DNA of 64,000 nucleotides, from NCBI GenBank assembly GCA_019745325.1, contig JAIETK010000004.1, forward strand, positions 62,001 to 126,000, given 5' to 3'. Numbering within the stretch: the first letter of the stretch is position 1; each line of letters opens with the position of its first letter. Below the pieces are notes generated by a model. The model ran no database searches. It was given only the letters and a program-made list of their open reading frames with translations, and had not been told where the DNA came from. This stretch comes from Nitrosomonas sp. (GTDB taxonomy: Bacteria; Pseudomonadota; Gammaproteobacteria; Burkholderiales; Nitrosomonadaceae). The translations under genes and the position numbers were made by a program. Shown piece by piece: positions 28,108-37,651 of the stretch.

Positions 28108-28613
28108 CTCCTTTGCGTTTCTCCATACTGGTTGCGATGGCTAACAACCGGGTAATAGGCAGGGATAATCGATTGCCTTGGCATTTGCCGGCGGATTTAA
28201 AACATTTCAAATTTCTGACAATGGGACAGACCATTGTCATGGGCAGAAAAACTTACGAATCCATCGGTAAACCCCTACCTGGACGCGCCAATGTCATTGT
28301 TACCCGCCAGATGGACTATGAAGTACCAGGTGCCGTAGTGGTTAATTCCATCGAAGATGCATTGCAAGTTTGTGAGGAGACAAGCATGGGAAATGCAGAA
28401 AATTTCATTATCGGTGGAGAAAAGTTATACCGGCAAGCGCTGAAATTTTGCCAGCGCATGTACGTCACCGAGATTTTGAGGGATTATGAAGGCAATGTTT
28501 TTTTTCCGGAATTTGATAAGAACGAATGGGAAGAAAAACAGCGAGACAAGCATATTTCAGCAAAAGACGACGATCTGGAGTATCACTTTGTCATTTATGA
28601 ACGGAAAATATAA
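28104..28613 (+). CDS. folA: dihydrofolate reductase
   Basis: 169 aa. It reduces dihydrofolate to tetrahydrofolate with NADPH. The N-terminus [33 protein letters not shown], the cofactor motif [19 protein letters not shown] and [13 protein letters not shown] are typical. Translationally coupled to thyA by a 4-bp overlap. A strong hairpin terminator lies 40 bp after the stop. Confidence 0.97.
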   Translation: MTPLRFSILVAMANNRVIGRDNRLPWHLPADLKHFKFLTMGQTIVMGRKTYESIGKPLPGRANVIVTRQMDYEVPGAVVVNSIEDALQVCEETSMGNAENFIIGGEKLYRQALKFCQRMYVTEILRDYEGNVFFPEFDKNEWEEKQRDKHISAKDDDLEYHFVIYERKI

Positions 28614-28652
28614 AGCGAACTCATTTTCTTAAAAATTGCATTCAGAAATAAT

Positions 28653-28690
28653 AAAGGCGCAATGAACATAAATTGTTCATTGCGCCTTTT
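28653..28690. terminator. bidirectional Rho-independent terminator between folA and the ODC gene
   Basis: AAAGGCGCAATGAAC and GTTCATTGCGCCTTT form a 15-bp perfect stem with a seven-base loop. A tail of A bases on one side and T bases on the other lets it serve both convergent genes. Confidence 0.85.
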
Positions 28691-28734
28691 AGCTTGAGTT
28701 GAATTTCGCGGTTATGCGAGTGATAGCTCAAGAA

Positions 28735-29907
28735 TCATATTACTTTTACATCCGGCAGCGGAAAGCCGTTGAAATTGCTGGCGTAGGCAGTGGTGTAAGC
28801 GCCAGCATTCGGAATATAAATAAAATCTCCTTCCTGGATATCGTTAGGCAGCATTAGATCCTGCATCAGAATATCGACGGAATCGCAGGTTGGCCCGGCA
28901 ACTGACCATGGGATTGGGTTGCCTTTCCGGTCCGTTAGAATGTCATAGCGCAAACCTTCGGTCATCTCGATAACACCGCCAAACATACCGGCATCCCAAT
29001 ACATCCAGCGTTTTCCATTGCGAGTTGCTGTACCGACTACACGGCAAACGAAATAGGCCGAATCGGAAACCAGATAACGTCCTGGTTCCGCCATGATGCG
29101 AATGCTATCAGGTAAATCAGCGATGGCTTCGTTGATGACTTCCGCGATAATTTCAATCGATGGAATCGGCTTGACATGGCGCACCGGATAGCCGCCGCCG
29201 ATGTTTAATAATCTTGGATTCAAGCCGGCTAATTGCATTTCGGCAAAAACTTTTTTAGCACGCTCAATACCTACACGCCAATTTTGCGGATTACGACATT
29301 GCGAGCCGACATGAAAGGTGACCCCCGCAAGATCTGCTTTGAGTGATGCGGCTTCCTGGATGATCTCATTGATGTCACCCAGATGTGTTCCGAATTTCCC
29401 AGCCAGCGGCCAATCACTGCCAATGTTGGGCGTGTCGATGCGCAAATACAGTTTGGCATCCGGTTTAACGCTGAAGATTTTACGCAGTTCTTCAACGCTA
29501 TCGAGTACATACCATTCAACGCCTTTTGCCGCTGCGTACTCAAGATAAGCTCTTGATTTCATCGGGTTGCTGTAAAAAATTTCGGCTGCCGACACTCCGA
29601 TGCTAAGCAATAAATCAAGCTCGGCAATTGAGGCGATTTCAAATCCCGCGCCCTCTTCAATCAAGGTTTTTAAGACGCGCTTATCGGGGTTCGCCTTGAC
29701 GGCATAGTGAGGGTGCACTCGTGGCATGGCCGCTTTGAATCGTCGGGTTTTATGCCGGATAATGTCGCTGTCGACCAGCAAAAACGGTCGTTGATAACCT
29801 TCTCTTAGAGCATTTTGTACATGCTCAAAATTCAGACTTATCTCAGGATGGGTGTCAAACAGAACTTCTGACTGATTGGTTTTTTGAAGTGTAGATACTG
29901 TGGACAT
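28735..29907 (-). CDS. ornithine (lysine) decarboxylase, fold-type III PLP enzyme
   Basis: 390 aa, eukaryotic-type ODC family. The PLP lysine is in PHYAVKANPD, the glycine-rich phosphate site in LLNIGGGYPV, the MAEPGRYLV motif binds PLP, and the catalytic Cys from the second subunit is in GPTCDSVDILMQD. It converts ornithine (possibly also lysine) to putrescine (cadaverine). The start at 29907 follows AAAGGAG. A tiny ORF with its own strong ribosome site lies 22 bp upstream, behind a near-consensus promoter, hinting at leader-peptide control. Confidence 0.88.
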   Translation of the reverse strand: MSTVSTLQKTNQSEVLFDTHPEISLNFEHVQNALREGYQRPFLLVDSDIIRHKTRRFKAAMPRVHPHYAVKANPDKRVLKTLIEEGAGFEIASIAELDLLLSIGVSAAEIFYSNPMKSRAYLEYAAAKGVEWYVLDSVEELRKIFSVKPDAKLYLRIDTPNIGSDWPLAGKFGTHLGDINEIIQEAASLKADLAGVTFHVGSQCRNPQNWRVGIERAKKVFAEMQLAGLNPRLLNIGGGYPVRHVKPIPSIEIIAEVINEAIADLPDSIRIMAEPGRYLVSDSAYFVCRVVGTATRNGKRWMYWDAGMFGGVIEMTEGLRYDILTDRKGNPIPWSVAGPTCDSVDILMQDLMLPNDIQEGDFIYIPNAGAYTTAYASNFNGFPLPDVKVI

Positions 29908-29929
29908 GAGCGTGCTCCTTTAAAAAACG

Positions 29930-29995
29930 CTACGTTTCAGGAATATGTATATTTACTAAATCAGCCGGAGCAAAAAAGTTCTTGGTGCTTCTCAT
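29930..29995 (-). CDS. 21-aa ORF upstream of ODC, candidate leader peptide
   Basis: The ATG at 29995 is preceded by AAGGAGG at a five-base spacing, one of the best ribosome sites in the window. The peptide starts MRSTKNFFAP and ends VNIHIPET. It lies between the promoter and the ODC start, with 22 bases separating its stop from the ODC ATG. Position recalls SpeFL, the ornithine-sensing arrest peptide of enterobacteria, although the SpeFL HIRR motif is absent. Translation and function are inferred. Confidence 0.6.
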   Translation of the reverse strand: MRSTKNFFAPADLVNIHIPET

Positions 29996-30039
29996 GATGA
30001 CCTCCTTATCGGTAAATTATCAGTTTTTAATTTGCACGC

Positions 30040-30067
30040 ATTATAGTCCGCATTTCATGCAAATCAA
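30040..30067 (-). promoter_or_regulatory. sigma-70 promoter for leader peptide and ODC
   Basis: On the minus strand TTGATT (30067-30062), 16 bases, then a perfect TATAAT (30045-30040). Transcription would start near 30033, about 38 bases before the leader ATG. Confidence 0.7.
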
Positions 30068-30290
30068 GTGTTTTTTTAAACTTTTAAAATCTTTTTTTCG
30101 TTAGAATAGTCTCATTAGAAACAATGAGTTATGCGTATCGAATTTTATGCGGCATTAGACGGGAATTTTCAAAAAAAGTTTAGTGCTTGTCCTGGAAGAA
30201 TTGATAGCCGGATTGGCGCCCTAAACCTATCGAATAACGATTTTTTTAAGAATCAATGACGTACTTTCTGGGGAGTGCAAAATAAACAAT

Positions 30291-31553
30291 TCAGTTCCAT
30301 TGTAATCGCAGATAACCCTCTATTTTTTCATCAAAATTAATGTGAAGTAGATTTTCACCGCGGCGGATCGGTGCTTGCCGCGTGACGGGGTGAAAAGGAC
30401 CTGCGGCAGAGGTTGACTTATCCATTCTAAGCCGTCCGGCGCGCGGGGAAAAAACTTTAAGTTCAACGCGGCCAGGTGCGGTTTCACGCAGAGTCGGTGC
30501 AAACGGCTTGGCAAGAGGTTCTCCAATAAACACACCCTGGCCCGGCCAGGCAACGCTTTTCCAGTAAGCTTCGATAACGCTGGCGCCGGCTGCATAGTAG
30601 AACATGGCGACTGCCGGAGCCGGAAACTTCTGTGGAAAGCTGCAGGGTTCCACGACGGTGCCGTAACTGGCGGTTGCACCGGCTTCCAGCCACCGCAAGC
30701 TGCTCATTTGCAGCGAGTCCGTCAGCATGCCGCCGAAGGATGTCAGATGATCCGCTATCGCGCCCGGTAAAAAATTCAGCGTGTCGAGCATGGGGATTTT
30801 GATGAGTCCGGTAAAGTAGAAGAGTACATCGTCACGATTAGCGATGTGATCGGTTTCAAGGATTTGTATCGGGAATACGCCGGAGAATTCATCTTTGATC
30901 AACTGGAAACCGGGTGCGCGGCTGTTGCGAGCGGTATCGGAAGTACTCAATAGATAAGCCTGACCTTTCGGAAAAGTCCGGTCGGAACGGATACCCCGGT
31001 CAATCAGTGCCTTGACGTGTTCGAAAGTAGTGCCGGCCAGCATCATGGCAGGACGGATTCGATAATCGTTGTAGGGTTTAGTACCGGGTGAATTGAAATA
31101 AGGATTGAGCGCAGTCGGTGCACAAGTATCAGCGCAATATTTCTGATCGAAACCAAAAGCCAATGCGGATGTTAAAGACATGCAGCCAACCCGGTACGGA
31201 GCAGTCCAAGCAACGGCAAACGCCTGTACGTAATCCGGCGTTTTTTGATCGATACTGGCTTTCAGTATTGCAAATTCATCAGGCGTGATTTCGCTGTGAC
31301 CGGGTTGGAAACGGACACGAATGATATTGACTGGCGGAATATTTCGCGCTGATTGATAGTAATTACCGATCTGGCGGGACAACGGATCGCTGTCATTGAT
31401 GATGACGGCGATATCTTTCGGTTCCAAGCCGGTGCGTGGCAATGAGATGTGCTTGAGCGTATCCGCCGGGCATGCGGTAGAGACTAGCAATAGTATCAGC
31501 AGCCATAGGGCAGAAAGTTTCGGGATTAACGGCAATCGTTTCAGCGTCAACAT
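30291..31553 (-). CDS. TIGR03790-family exported protein
   Basis: 420 aa from the ATG at 31553, preceded by GGAGG; an open frame runs further upstream without a site. A signal peptide (LSALWLLILLLVSTACPADT) precedes KDIAVIINDSDPLSRQIGNYYQSARNIPPVNIIRVRF and GGMLTDSLQMSSLRWLEAGATASYGTVVEPC, the hallmark of the TIGR03790 family. Function is unknown. The signal region contains STAC, so a lipoprotein is possible. It lies 30 bp downstream of dcd on the same strand, so read-through is possible. Confidence 0.75.
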   Translation of the reverse strand: MLTLKRLPLIPKLSALWLLILLLVSTACPADTLKHISLPRTGLEPKDIAVIINDSDPLSRQIGNYYQSARNIPPVNIIRVRFQPGHSEITPDEFAILKASIDQKTPDYVQAFAVAWTAPYRVGCMSLTSALAFGFDQKYCADTCAPTALNPYFNSPGTKPYNDYRIRPAMMLAGTTFEHVKALIDRGIRSDRTFPKGQAYLLSTSDTARNSRAPGFQLIKDEFSGVFPIQILETDHIANRDDVLFYFTGLIKIPMLDTLNFLPGAIADHLTSFGGMLTDSLQMSSLRWLEAGATASYGTVVEPCSFPQKFPAPAVAMFYYAAGASVIEAYWKSVAWPGQGVFIGEPLAKPFAPTLRETAPGRVELKVFSPRAGRLRMDKSTSAAGPFHPVTRQAPIRRGENLLHINFDEKIEGYLRLQWN

Positions 31554-31582
31554 GAAAGCGCGCCTCCATAAGATTAAAAACC

Positions 31583-32149
31583 TCAAATTTTGGGCAGCGT
31601 GACGCCATGCTGCCCCTGGTATTTGCCGCCGCGATCCTTGTAGGATGTTTCGCAAACTTCGTCCGATTCAAAAAAGATCACTTGCGCCACCCCTTCATTG
31701 GCGTAAATTTTTGCGGGCAGGGGAGTCGTATTGGAAAATTCCAGCGTCACATAACCTTCCCACTCCGGCTCGAACGGGGTGACGTTGACAATGATGCCGC
31801 AACGGGCATAAGTCGATTTCCCCAGACAAATCGTCAGCACATTGCGCGGGATGCGGAAATACTCGACGGTGCGCGCCAGCGCAAACGAGTTTGGCGGAAT
31901 GATGCAGACATCGCTTTTGATATCGACAAACGAATTGGGATCGAAATTTTTCGGATCGACGATGGTGGTGTTGATATTGGTGAACAGCTTAAACTCATTG
32001 GAACAGCGGATATCGTAACCGTAGCTCGATGTACCGTACGAGACGATGCGTTGATCGTTCTTGTGACGGATTTGATCGGGTTCGAACGGTTCGATCATGC
32101 CGTGTTCCAGCGCCATGCGCCGGATCCACTTATCTGATTTAATCGTCAT
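31583..32149 (-). CDS. dcd: dCTP deaminase
   Basis: 188 aa. It converts dCTP to dUTP, feeding thymidylate synthesis. [37 protein letters not shown] and [33 protein letters not shown] (with the catalytic Glu) are all typical. It lies 12 bp downstream of apbC, an arrangement common in betaproteobacteria. Confidence 0.96.
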   Translation of the reverse strand: MTIKSDKWIRRMALEHGMIEPFEPDQIRHKNDQRIVSYGTSSYGYDIRCSNEFKLFTNINTTIVDPKNFDPNSFVDIKSDVCIIPPNSFALARTVEYFRIPRNVLTICLGKSTYARCGIIVNVTPFEPEWEGYVTLEFSNTTPLPAKIYANEGVAQVIFFESDEVCETSYKDRGGKYQGQHGVTLPKI

Positions 32150-32161
32150 ATCACGCGATTC

Positions 32162-33250
32162 CTAATTGTCTTCCATGATAATTTTAGCGAACAGTTCCGA
32201 ATGATCTTCCGCCGATTCGGCGATCTTTACCGCGACCCGCCGCGCGATCAGTTTATAGATTTCCGCGATTTTTCCATCCGGTTCGGCAACTACGCTGGGT
32301 TTGCCGGTGTCCGTATGTTCGCGGATTTTGATATCGAGCGGTAATGCACCGAGCAATTCGACGTGATAGTCCTGACACATTTTTTCGCCGCCGCCGGTGC
32401 CGAAAATCGGTTCGGTATGACCGCATTTCGAGCAAGTATGCGTGCTCATGTTTTCCACGATTCCCAAAATCGGGATGCCGACTTTCTCAAACATCTTGAG
32501 TCCCTTACGGGCATCGAGCAAGGCGATGTCTTGCGGTGTCGTGACAATGACGGCACCGGTGACCGGAATCTTTTGCGCCAGTGTCAATTGGATGTCGCCG
32601 GTGCCCGGAGGTAAATCTACCACCAGATAATCCAGATCCTTCCAATTGGTATCGTTCAGCAATTGTTGCAAGGCTTGCGTTACCATCGGCCCGCGCCACA
32701 CCATCGGCGTTTCGGCATCGATGAGTAAACCAATCGACATTGCCTGGATACCGTGCGCATGCATCGGTTCCATCGATTTGCCGTCGAGCGATTCGGGGTG
32801 TCCGGTAATCCCCAGCATCTGCGGTTGCGACGGACCGTAAATGTCGGCGTCCAGAATACCCACGGAAGCGCCTTCAGATGCCAGCGCCAGCGCCAGATTG
32901 ACCGCCGTTGCCGATTTGCCGACGCCGCCCTTACCCGAAGCCACGGCGATGATGTTTTTGACGCCGGGAATCAGCTTGACGCCGCGCTGTGCGCTGTGCG
33001 AGATGATTTTGCTGCTGACTGTAACCTGGATCGCACCGATGTCCGGTACCGCACGCAACGCGTCGGTGATTTGTTGTTGTACTTGATGCTTCACGCTGTT
33101 GGCGGGGTAGCCCAGCGCAATGGTCACGGCGACGTTGTTTCCGGTAATTTGAATGCTGCTGACCGATTTGGCGGTCACATAATCTTTGTTCGTGGTCGGA
33201 TCAATGGTTTGTTTCAGTACGGATTGAATCTGTTGCTCGGAAATAGTCAC
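32162..33250 (-). CDS. apbC: iron-sulfur cluster carrier protein ApbC (Mrp)
   Basis: 362 aa. An N-terminal MIP18/FeS-assembly-like domain (about 1-90) precedes a ParA-like P-loop NTPase domain with IAVASGKGGVGKSATAVNLALAL. The cluster-binding CxxC pair is in CSKCGHTEP, and VDLPPGTGDIQLTLAQ is family-typical. It assembles and transfers [4Fe-4S] clusters. It is the first gene of an apbC-dcd unit, divergent from metG; 126 bp separate the two starts. Confidence 0.94.
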   Translation of the reverse strand: MTISEQQIQSVLKQTIDPTTNKDYVTAKSVSSIQITGNNVAVTIALGYPANSVKHQVQQQITDALRAVPDIGAIQVTVSSKIISHSAQRGVKLIPGVKNIIAVASGKGGVGKSATAVNLALALASEGASVGILDADIYGPSQPQMLGITGHPESLDGKSMEPMHAHGIQAMSIGLLIDAETPMVWRGPMVTQALQQLLNDTNWKDLDYLVVDLPPGTGDIQLTLAQKIPVTGAVIVTTPQDIALLDARKGLKMFEKVGIPILGIVENMSTHTCSKCGHTEPIFGTGGGEKMCQDYHVELLGALPLDIKIREHTDTGKPSVVAEPDGKIAEIYKLIARRVAVKIAESAEDHSELFAKIIMEDN

Positions 33251-33376
33251 TACAAAACTCCTTTAATACGGCCTGCTTGAGGCGAACAATTTAATGGGTG
33301 GATGGTAACAAATATCGGGATCGCGCACACAGTTTGTTACAATTAGCATTTATTTGACCCGGTGCATTTAGAGCGA

Positions 33377-35488
33377 ATGAACAAGCGAAAAATTCTGGTG
33401 ACTTCCGCATTACCTTACGCCAACGGCAGTATCCATTTGGGACATTTAGTGGAATACATTCAAACCGATATTTGGGTGCGCTTTCAAAAAATGCGCGGGC
33501 ATACGGTTCACTATGTGTGTGCTGACGACACTCACGGCACGCCGGTCATGCTGCGCGCGGAAAAAGAAGGCATCACGCCGGAAGCATTGATTGCGCGTGT
33601 TCACGCCGAACATCTCGCCGACTTCACCGGTTTTAATATTCATTTCGACAATTACTACAGCACCCATTCGCCGGAAACGCGACATTTCTCCGAAGATATT
33701 TACGGCAAACTGAAAGCCGCCGGTCTGATTGCGGTGCGCGGCATCGAACAACTCTACGATCCGGTCAAAAACATGTTTCTGCCGGACCGTTTTGTCAAAG
33801 GTGAATGCCCGAAGTGCGGCGCCAAGGATCAATACGGCGATTCCTGCGAAGCGTGCGGCGCGGCCTATGCGCCGACCGAACTGAAGAATCCGTATTCCGC
33901 GGTGTCCGGCGCGAAACCGGTCAGCAAATCGTCCGAGCATTATTTCTTTAGCTTGTCCGATCCGCGCTGCGTCGACTTCCTGCGGCAGTGGGCGTGCGAT
34001 GGCGATCACTTGCAGCCGGAAGCCGCCAACAAAATGCGCGAATGGGTCGGCGAAGCCGGGGAAAACAAATTGTCTGATTGGGATATTTCGCGTGATGCGC
34101 CTTATTTCGGTTTCGAAATTCCCGGTGCGCCCGGTAAGTATTTTTACGTCTGGCTCGATGCGCCGATCGGTTACATGGGCAGCTTCAAGAACTTGTGCGA
34201 GCGCGAAAACATCGCCTTCGACGAATTCTGGCAGCCGCAATCGCAATCGAATACTGAGCTGTATCATTTCATCGGCAAAGATATTTTGTACTTCCATGCG
34301 TTGTTTTGGCCGGCCATGCTGCAAAACGCCGGTTATCGCACACCGACCAAGATTTTCGCGCATGGTTTTCTGACCGTGAACGGCGAAAAAATGAGCAAAT
34401 CGCGCGGCACGTTCATTACCGCCGAAAGTTATTTGAAACAAGGCTTGAATCCCGAATGGCTGCGCTATTACTACGCTGCTAAGCTGAACAGCACCCTGGA
34501 AGACATCGACTTGAATCTGGATGATTTCGTCGCGCGCGTCAATTCCGATCTGGTCGGAAAATTCATCAACATTGCCAGCCGCTGCGCCGGTTTCATCACC
34601 AAGCGTTTCGGCGGCAAATTGGTTGCGGGAGAGCAATACCAGGCCTTGCAAGCGATGATCGATGCGCAATTTTCAAGTTGGCGTCCCGACGCCATCGAAC
34701 AAGCATTCGAGGCGCGCGAATTTTCCACCGCGATTCGCCAGATCATGAAATTCGCCGACGAAGCCAACGAAACGATCCACAACCTGGCGCCGTGGGAAAT
34801 CGCCAAGCAAGTGGATCGCAGTGACGATTTGCACCGTGCCTGTAGTCTCGGCATTCAACTGTTTTATCTGCTGGCGCGGTATTTGAAACCGATTCTGCCC
34901 GGTACGGTGCAGCAAATCGAGACCTTCCTCAATTGTGAAGCGCTGACTTGGCCGCAACTGTCCGCCGGTCAACCGGTATCGGCTCTGTTGCTGCCTGCCG
35001 GGCATGCGATCAATACTTACCAACATCTGATGACACGTATCGACACCAAACAAATCGACGCGCTGATCGCCGCCAATACACAAAGCCTGAGCGCTTCGCC
35101 GCCGCAATCACCAGCCCGGCACGCAGAAAAACAACAGCATGCTATCACGCCGATCGCCGAAACCATTTCCATCGACGACTTCAGTAAAATCGATCTGCGC
35201 ATCGCTAAAATCGTCAACGCCGAGCATGTGTCAGGCGCGGAGAAACTGTTGAAACTGACGCTCGACATCGGTAGCGAGCAGCGCACGGTATTTGCCGGGA
35301 TCAAATCCGCGTACGACCCGGAGCAACTGAAAGGCCGCTTGACCGTGATGGTCGCCAATCTCGCGCCGCGGCAAATGAAATTCGGCTTGTCGGAAGGCAT
35401 GGTACTCGCCGCCGGTGGCGGGAATCCCGGCGAATTGTTCATTCTGTCGCCGGACAGCGGCGCGCAACCCGGCATGCGGGTCAAATAA
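33377..35488 (+). CDS. metG: methionyl-tRNA synthetase
   Basis: 703 aa from the ATG at 33377; a GTG five codons upstream is an alternative. Class I signature [14 protein letters not shown], zinc knuckle [23 protein letters not shown] loop [10 protein letters not shown], and a C-terminal tRNA-binding domain from about 600 ([31 protein letters not shown]) define the long dimeric form. Divergent from apbC. Confidence 0.97.
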   Translation: MNKRKILVTSALPYANGSIHLGHLVEYIQTDIWVRFQKMRGHTVHYVCADDTHGTPVMLRAEKEGITPEALIARVHAEHLADFTGFNIHFDNYYSTHSPETRHFSEDIYGKLKAAGLIAVRGIEQLYDPVKNMFLPDRFVKGECPKCGAKDQYGDSCEACGAAYAPTELKNPYSAVSGAKPVSKSSEHYFFSLSDPRCVDFLRQWACDGDHLQPEAANKMREWVGEAGENKLSDWDISRDAPYFGFEIPGAPGKYFYVWLDAPIGYMGSFKNLCERENIAFDEFWQPQSQSNTELYHFIGKDILYFHALFWPAMLQNAGYRTPTKIFAHGFLTVNGEKMSKSRGTFITAESYLKQGLNPEWLRYYYAAKLNSTLEDIDLNLDDFVARVNSDLVGKFINIASRCAGFITKRFGGKLVAGEQYQALQAMIDAQFSSWRPDAIEQAFEAREFSTAIRQIMKFADEANETIHNLAPWEIAKQVDRSDDLHRACSLGIQLFYLLARYLKPILPGTVQQIETFLNCEALTWPQLSAGQPVSALLLPAGHAINTYQHLMTRIDTKQIDALIAANTQSLSASPPQSPARHAEKQQHAITPIAETISIDDFSKIDLRIAKIVNAEHVSGAEKLLKLTLDIGSEQRTVFAGIKSAYDPEQLKGRLTVMVANLAPRQMKFGLSEGMVLAAGGGNPGELFILSPDSGAQPGMRVK

Positions 35489-35497
35489 TTTCCGGGT

Positions 35498-35878
35498 ATG
35501 GCAATCCATCCGCTTACCGAGCAGATCCAGCGCCTGGAACTTCGCTTGCTGCAAAGCGATCTGAACGCCCATCCCGAATTGATCGACGAATTGCTGGCGC
35601 AAAATTTCGAGGAAATCGACAATCAGGGACAACCGCATACTCGCGCGGATGTCGTCGGCTGGTTGCAACGCAAAGACCCGCAACAGCATTGGGCTTTCGA
35701 ACATTTCCGCGTCAATGTATTGGCCGATGATTGCGTGCTGGCGATTTACGCGCTGCAAAAACCGCCGCAATCCAGCACACCGGGATCGATCCGCACGTCG
35801 CTGTGGCAGCGTCAGGATAATCAATGGAAAATGGTATTTCATCAAGCAACGAAAATAACAGGAACATCCGTATCATGA
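35498..35878 (+). CDS. SnoaL/NTF2-like DUF4440-type protein
   Basis: 126 aa. The cone-fold family pattern is seen in ELRLLQSDLNAHPELIDELLAQNFEEIDNQGQ, HTRADVVGWLQR and RTSLWQRQDNQWKMVFHQATK. No catalytic residues can be assigned. The start lies nine bases after the metG stop and the stop overlaps the yggS ATG, so it belongs to a metG-yggS transcription unit. Confidence 0.75.
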   Translation: MAIHPLTEQIQRLELRLLQSDLNAHPELIDELLAQNFEEIDNQGQPHTRADVVGWLQRKDPQQHWAFEHFRVNVLADDCVLAIYALQKPPQSSTPGSIRTSLWQRQDNQWKMVFHQATKITGTSVS

Positions 35879-36642
35879 ACCAGGAGACCGCCGTGGAACT
35901 CAACGCCGAACAACAACTCGCCGACATCAAAAACAACCTCGCCACCGTCAAACAGCGCATCATCGATGCGTGCAAGAAAGCTGGGCGCGATCCCGCCAGC
36001 GTGCGGCTGCTGCCCGTGACCAAAACCGTATCCGCAGAGCGGCTGCGCATCGCCTACGCTGCCGGTGTGCATGAAATGGGTGAAAACAAAATCCAGGAAG
36101 CGCGCGAGAAATCCGAAGTGCTGGCTGATTTGGGCATAAAATGGTCGATCATCGGACACTTGCAAACCAATAAAGCAAAATACCTGGCGCGCTTCGCCAA
36201 CGAATTCCAAGCGCTCGACAGCCTCAAAGTCGCCGAAGAACTCGACAAACGCCTGCAAAACGAAGGCCGCGCCATCGACGTATTCGTACAAGTCAACAGT
36301 TCCGGCGAGGAAAGCAAATTCGGCCTGCCGCCCGAAGCCGTGCGCGACTTTGTGCAACACTTGCCGCAATTCTCATCGTTGCGCATCAAAGGTCTGATGA
36401 CGCTCGCCATTTTCTCCCCCGACCACGACCGCGTGCGCGAATGCTTCGTCAAAATGCGCGACATTCAAGCCATGCTGCGCCAGGAAGCCCCGGCCGGATT
36501 ATCGTTCGACGAACTGTCGATGGGCATGTCGGGCGACTACGAACTGGCGATCGAAGAAGGCGCCACCGTGGTGCGCGTCGGCCAAGCCATCTTCGGCAAA
36601 CGGCCGTTGCCGGATAGCCATTATTGGCCTGGGTTGGGGTGA
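35875..36642 (+). CDS. yggS: YggS-family PLP homeostasis protein
   Basis: 255 aa from the ATG at 35875, which overlaps the previous stop as ATGA. A GTG at 35893 has AGGAG at six-base spacing and may be the real start. The alanine-racemase-like TIM barrel binds PLP via the Lys in LLPVTKTVSAERL; HEMGENKIQEA, SIIGHLQTNKAKYL, VQVNSSGEESKFGLPPE and LSMGMSGDYELAIEEGATVVRVGQAIFG are all family-typical. It buffers PLP and amino-acid balance. A perfect 12-bp tandem repeat begins at its stop codon. Confidence 0.93.
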   Translation: MNQETAVELNAEQQLADIKNNLATVKQRIIDACKKAGRDPASVRLLPVTKTVSAERLRIAYAAGVHEMGENKIQEAREKSEVLADLGIKWSIIGHLQTNKAKYLARFANEFQALDSLKVAEELDKRLQNEGRAIDVFVQVNSSGEESKFGLPPEAVRDFVQHLPQFSSLRIKGLMTLAIFSPDHDRVRECFVKMRDIQAMLRQEAPAGLSFDELSMGMSGDYELAIEEGATVVRVGQAIFGKRPLPDSHYWPGLG

Positions 36643-36660
36643 TGAATAGGGTGATGAATA
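36637..36660. repeat. perfect 12-bp tandem duplication
   Basis: GGGTGATGAATA occurs twice without a gap, covering the yggS stop codon and the start codon of the following DUF2442 gene. The second copy supplies the ATG at 36654. Probably a recent slippage event. Confidence 0.8.
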
Positions 36661-36888
36661 AAATGCACGTTTTAGCAAAAAGCGTGCAATTCGTCCGATG
36701 ACGATATGGTTGTCTCGCTAATTGATGGAAGAACCATTGCGATTCCTTTGGTATGGTTTCCACGTTTGGCGTCAGCCAATCAAAAGCAACTCGCCAATTA
36801 TGAACTGCTGGGGGATGGCGAAGGCATTCATTGGCCGGATGTGGATGAAGATATCAGCGTAGCTGGGTTGTTGCGCGAAAATCGTTAG
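36654..36888 (+). pseudogene. DUF2442 protein gene with a single-base frameshift
   Basis: The downstream frame from 36694 reads SDDDMVVSLIDGRTIAIPLV, then FPRLASANQKQLANYELLGDGEGIHWPDVDEDISVAGLL, a full DUF2442 core. The family's usual N-terminal strand is in another frame: MNKMHVLAKSVQF from the ATG at 36654 runs to a stop at 36699. Removing one G at 36693 joins them as KSVQFSDDDMVVSL, exactly the family pattern. An internal ATG at 36706 could give a 60-aa shortened product. DUF2442 proteins often accompany toxin-antitoxin pairs; none is adjacent here. An assembly error is the alternative. Confidence 0.65.
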
Positions 36889-37043
36889 GTTAGTTATAAA
36901 CCGAACATCGTTTTCTACTGAATAATCTGATTTTTGATTATTTGCGAATCTAACAAATCGTGTCATATTGAAAATCAAATTGACATAGTTTTTAATAAAG
37001 AACAATGATTTAATGTGATACTTCCCGGTTTATACTTCATCGC

Positions 37044-37063
37044 TGACGTATTATATTGCGTCA
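37044..37063. promoter_or_regulatory. inverted repeat upstream of the accessory island genes
   Basis: TGACG and CGTCA flank ten AT-rich bases (TATTATATTG) 50 bp before the 165-aa gene. The centre could include a -10 element, so an operator over a promoter is plausible. Not tested further. Confidence 0.3.
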
Positions 37064-37113
37064 TTTCGGACGCTCAATTGTAGTTAGCCATCTTTTTCGC
37101 CATGGAGGCCCTC

Positions 37114-37611
37114 ATGAGTAACGTAGTTTTGCTAGGCGTAAACCGCCGACTCGACAACAGATTCGAGAGCCTTCCGGACGACTCACCTCGCGCCATCGAA
37201 CTCCACAACCGGCGGCGAGACGCACTTCATTCAGTCTTCGATGACATAAGCGAGATTGAGGTACGAAGTTGGGGTGATACTGACGATACCAAGCCACACG
37301 AATTCGTCGAGTTAAGTCTAGCTGGCGTGGCTGGCGCTGTGTTCACTTACGCAATTGTCCCCGGACTGCAGTGGTTAGGAAAGAAGCTCGCGGAAAAGGC
37401 GGTTGACACAGCTTTGTCGGAGTTGGCAAAGGCAGTCGTTGCAAAGCTCCGCCCGAAGCAGGAAGCGAAGCAGCTTCTCGACTTTCAGGTCACATTGCCG
37501 GACGGCACCCGGATTTTCGTTGACCCTCCGGACCGTGCGGCAACGATCACAATTGCCTTCAAGGATGGCAAAGTATCGTCACTGAACTACTCATCAGGGA
37601 TAGAGGCCTGA
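37114..37611 (+). CDS. unrecognised 165-aa protein beside the nuclease-HerA pair
   Basis: Starts MSNVVLLGVNRRLDNRFESL after GGAGG. The N-terminal ~65 residues are charged (DSPRAIELHNRRRDALHSVF, VRSWGDTDD). A hydrophobic stretch LAGVAGAVFTYAIVPGLQWL at about 72-91 could be a membrane helix or buried helix, followed by an Ala/Lys helix and a C-terminal beta-rich part (LLDFQVTLPDGTRIFVDPPD). No family was recognised. It lies 40 bp upstream of the DUF4297-like gene on the same strand, so it could be a third component, an unrelated cassette gene, or a regulator. Confidence 0.6.
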   Translation: MSNVVLLGVNRRLDNRFESLPDDSPRAIELHNRRRDALHSVFDDISEIEVRSWGDTDDTKPHEFVELSLAGVAGAVFTYAIVPGLQWLGKKLAEKAVDTALSELAKAVVAKLRPKQEAKQLLDFQVTLPDGTRIFVDPPDRAATITIAFKDGKVSSLNYSSGIEA

Positions 37612-37622
37612 TGACGGCTAAC

Positions 37623-37629
37623 GTTGGGC
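37623..37629 (+). other. integron core-site-like heptamer (GTTRRRY)
   Basis: GTTGGGC matches the integron recombination core GTTRRRY and is preceded by TAAC. It sits between the 165-aa gene and the nuclease gene. A heptamer alone is weak evidence; it is listed because an attC-like hairpin closes the same segment at 40616-40687. Confidence 0.25.
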
Positions 37630-37651
37630 ACTAAGTTGAAGGAAAGACGAT

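Noticed and set aside
30131..30259. 42-codon open frame starting MRIEFYAALDG, divergent from the ODC gene
   Set aside because: No Shine-Dalgarno before the ATG and no supporting context; the composition is protein-like but not enough for a call.
33446..34669. 407-codon minus-strand open frame inside metG
   Set aside because: Antisense shadow caused by codon bias; metG motifs are intact on the plus strand.
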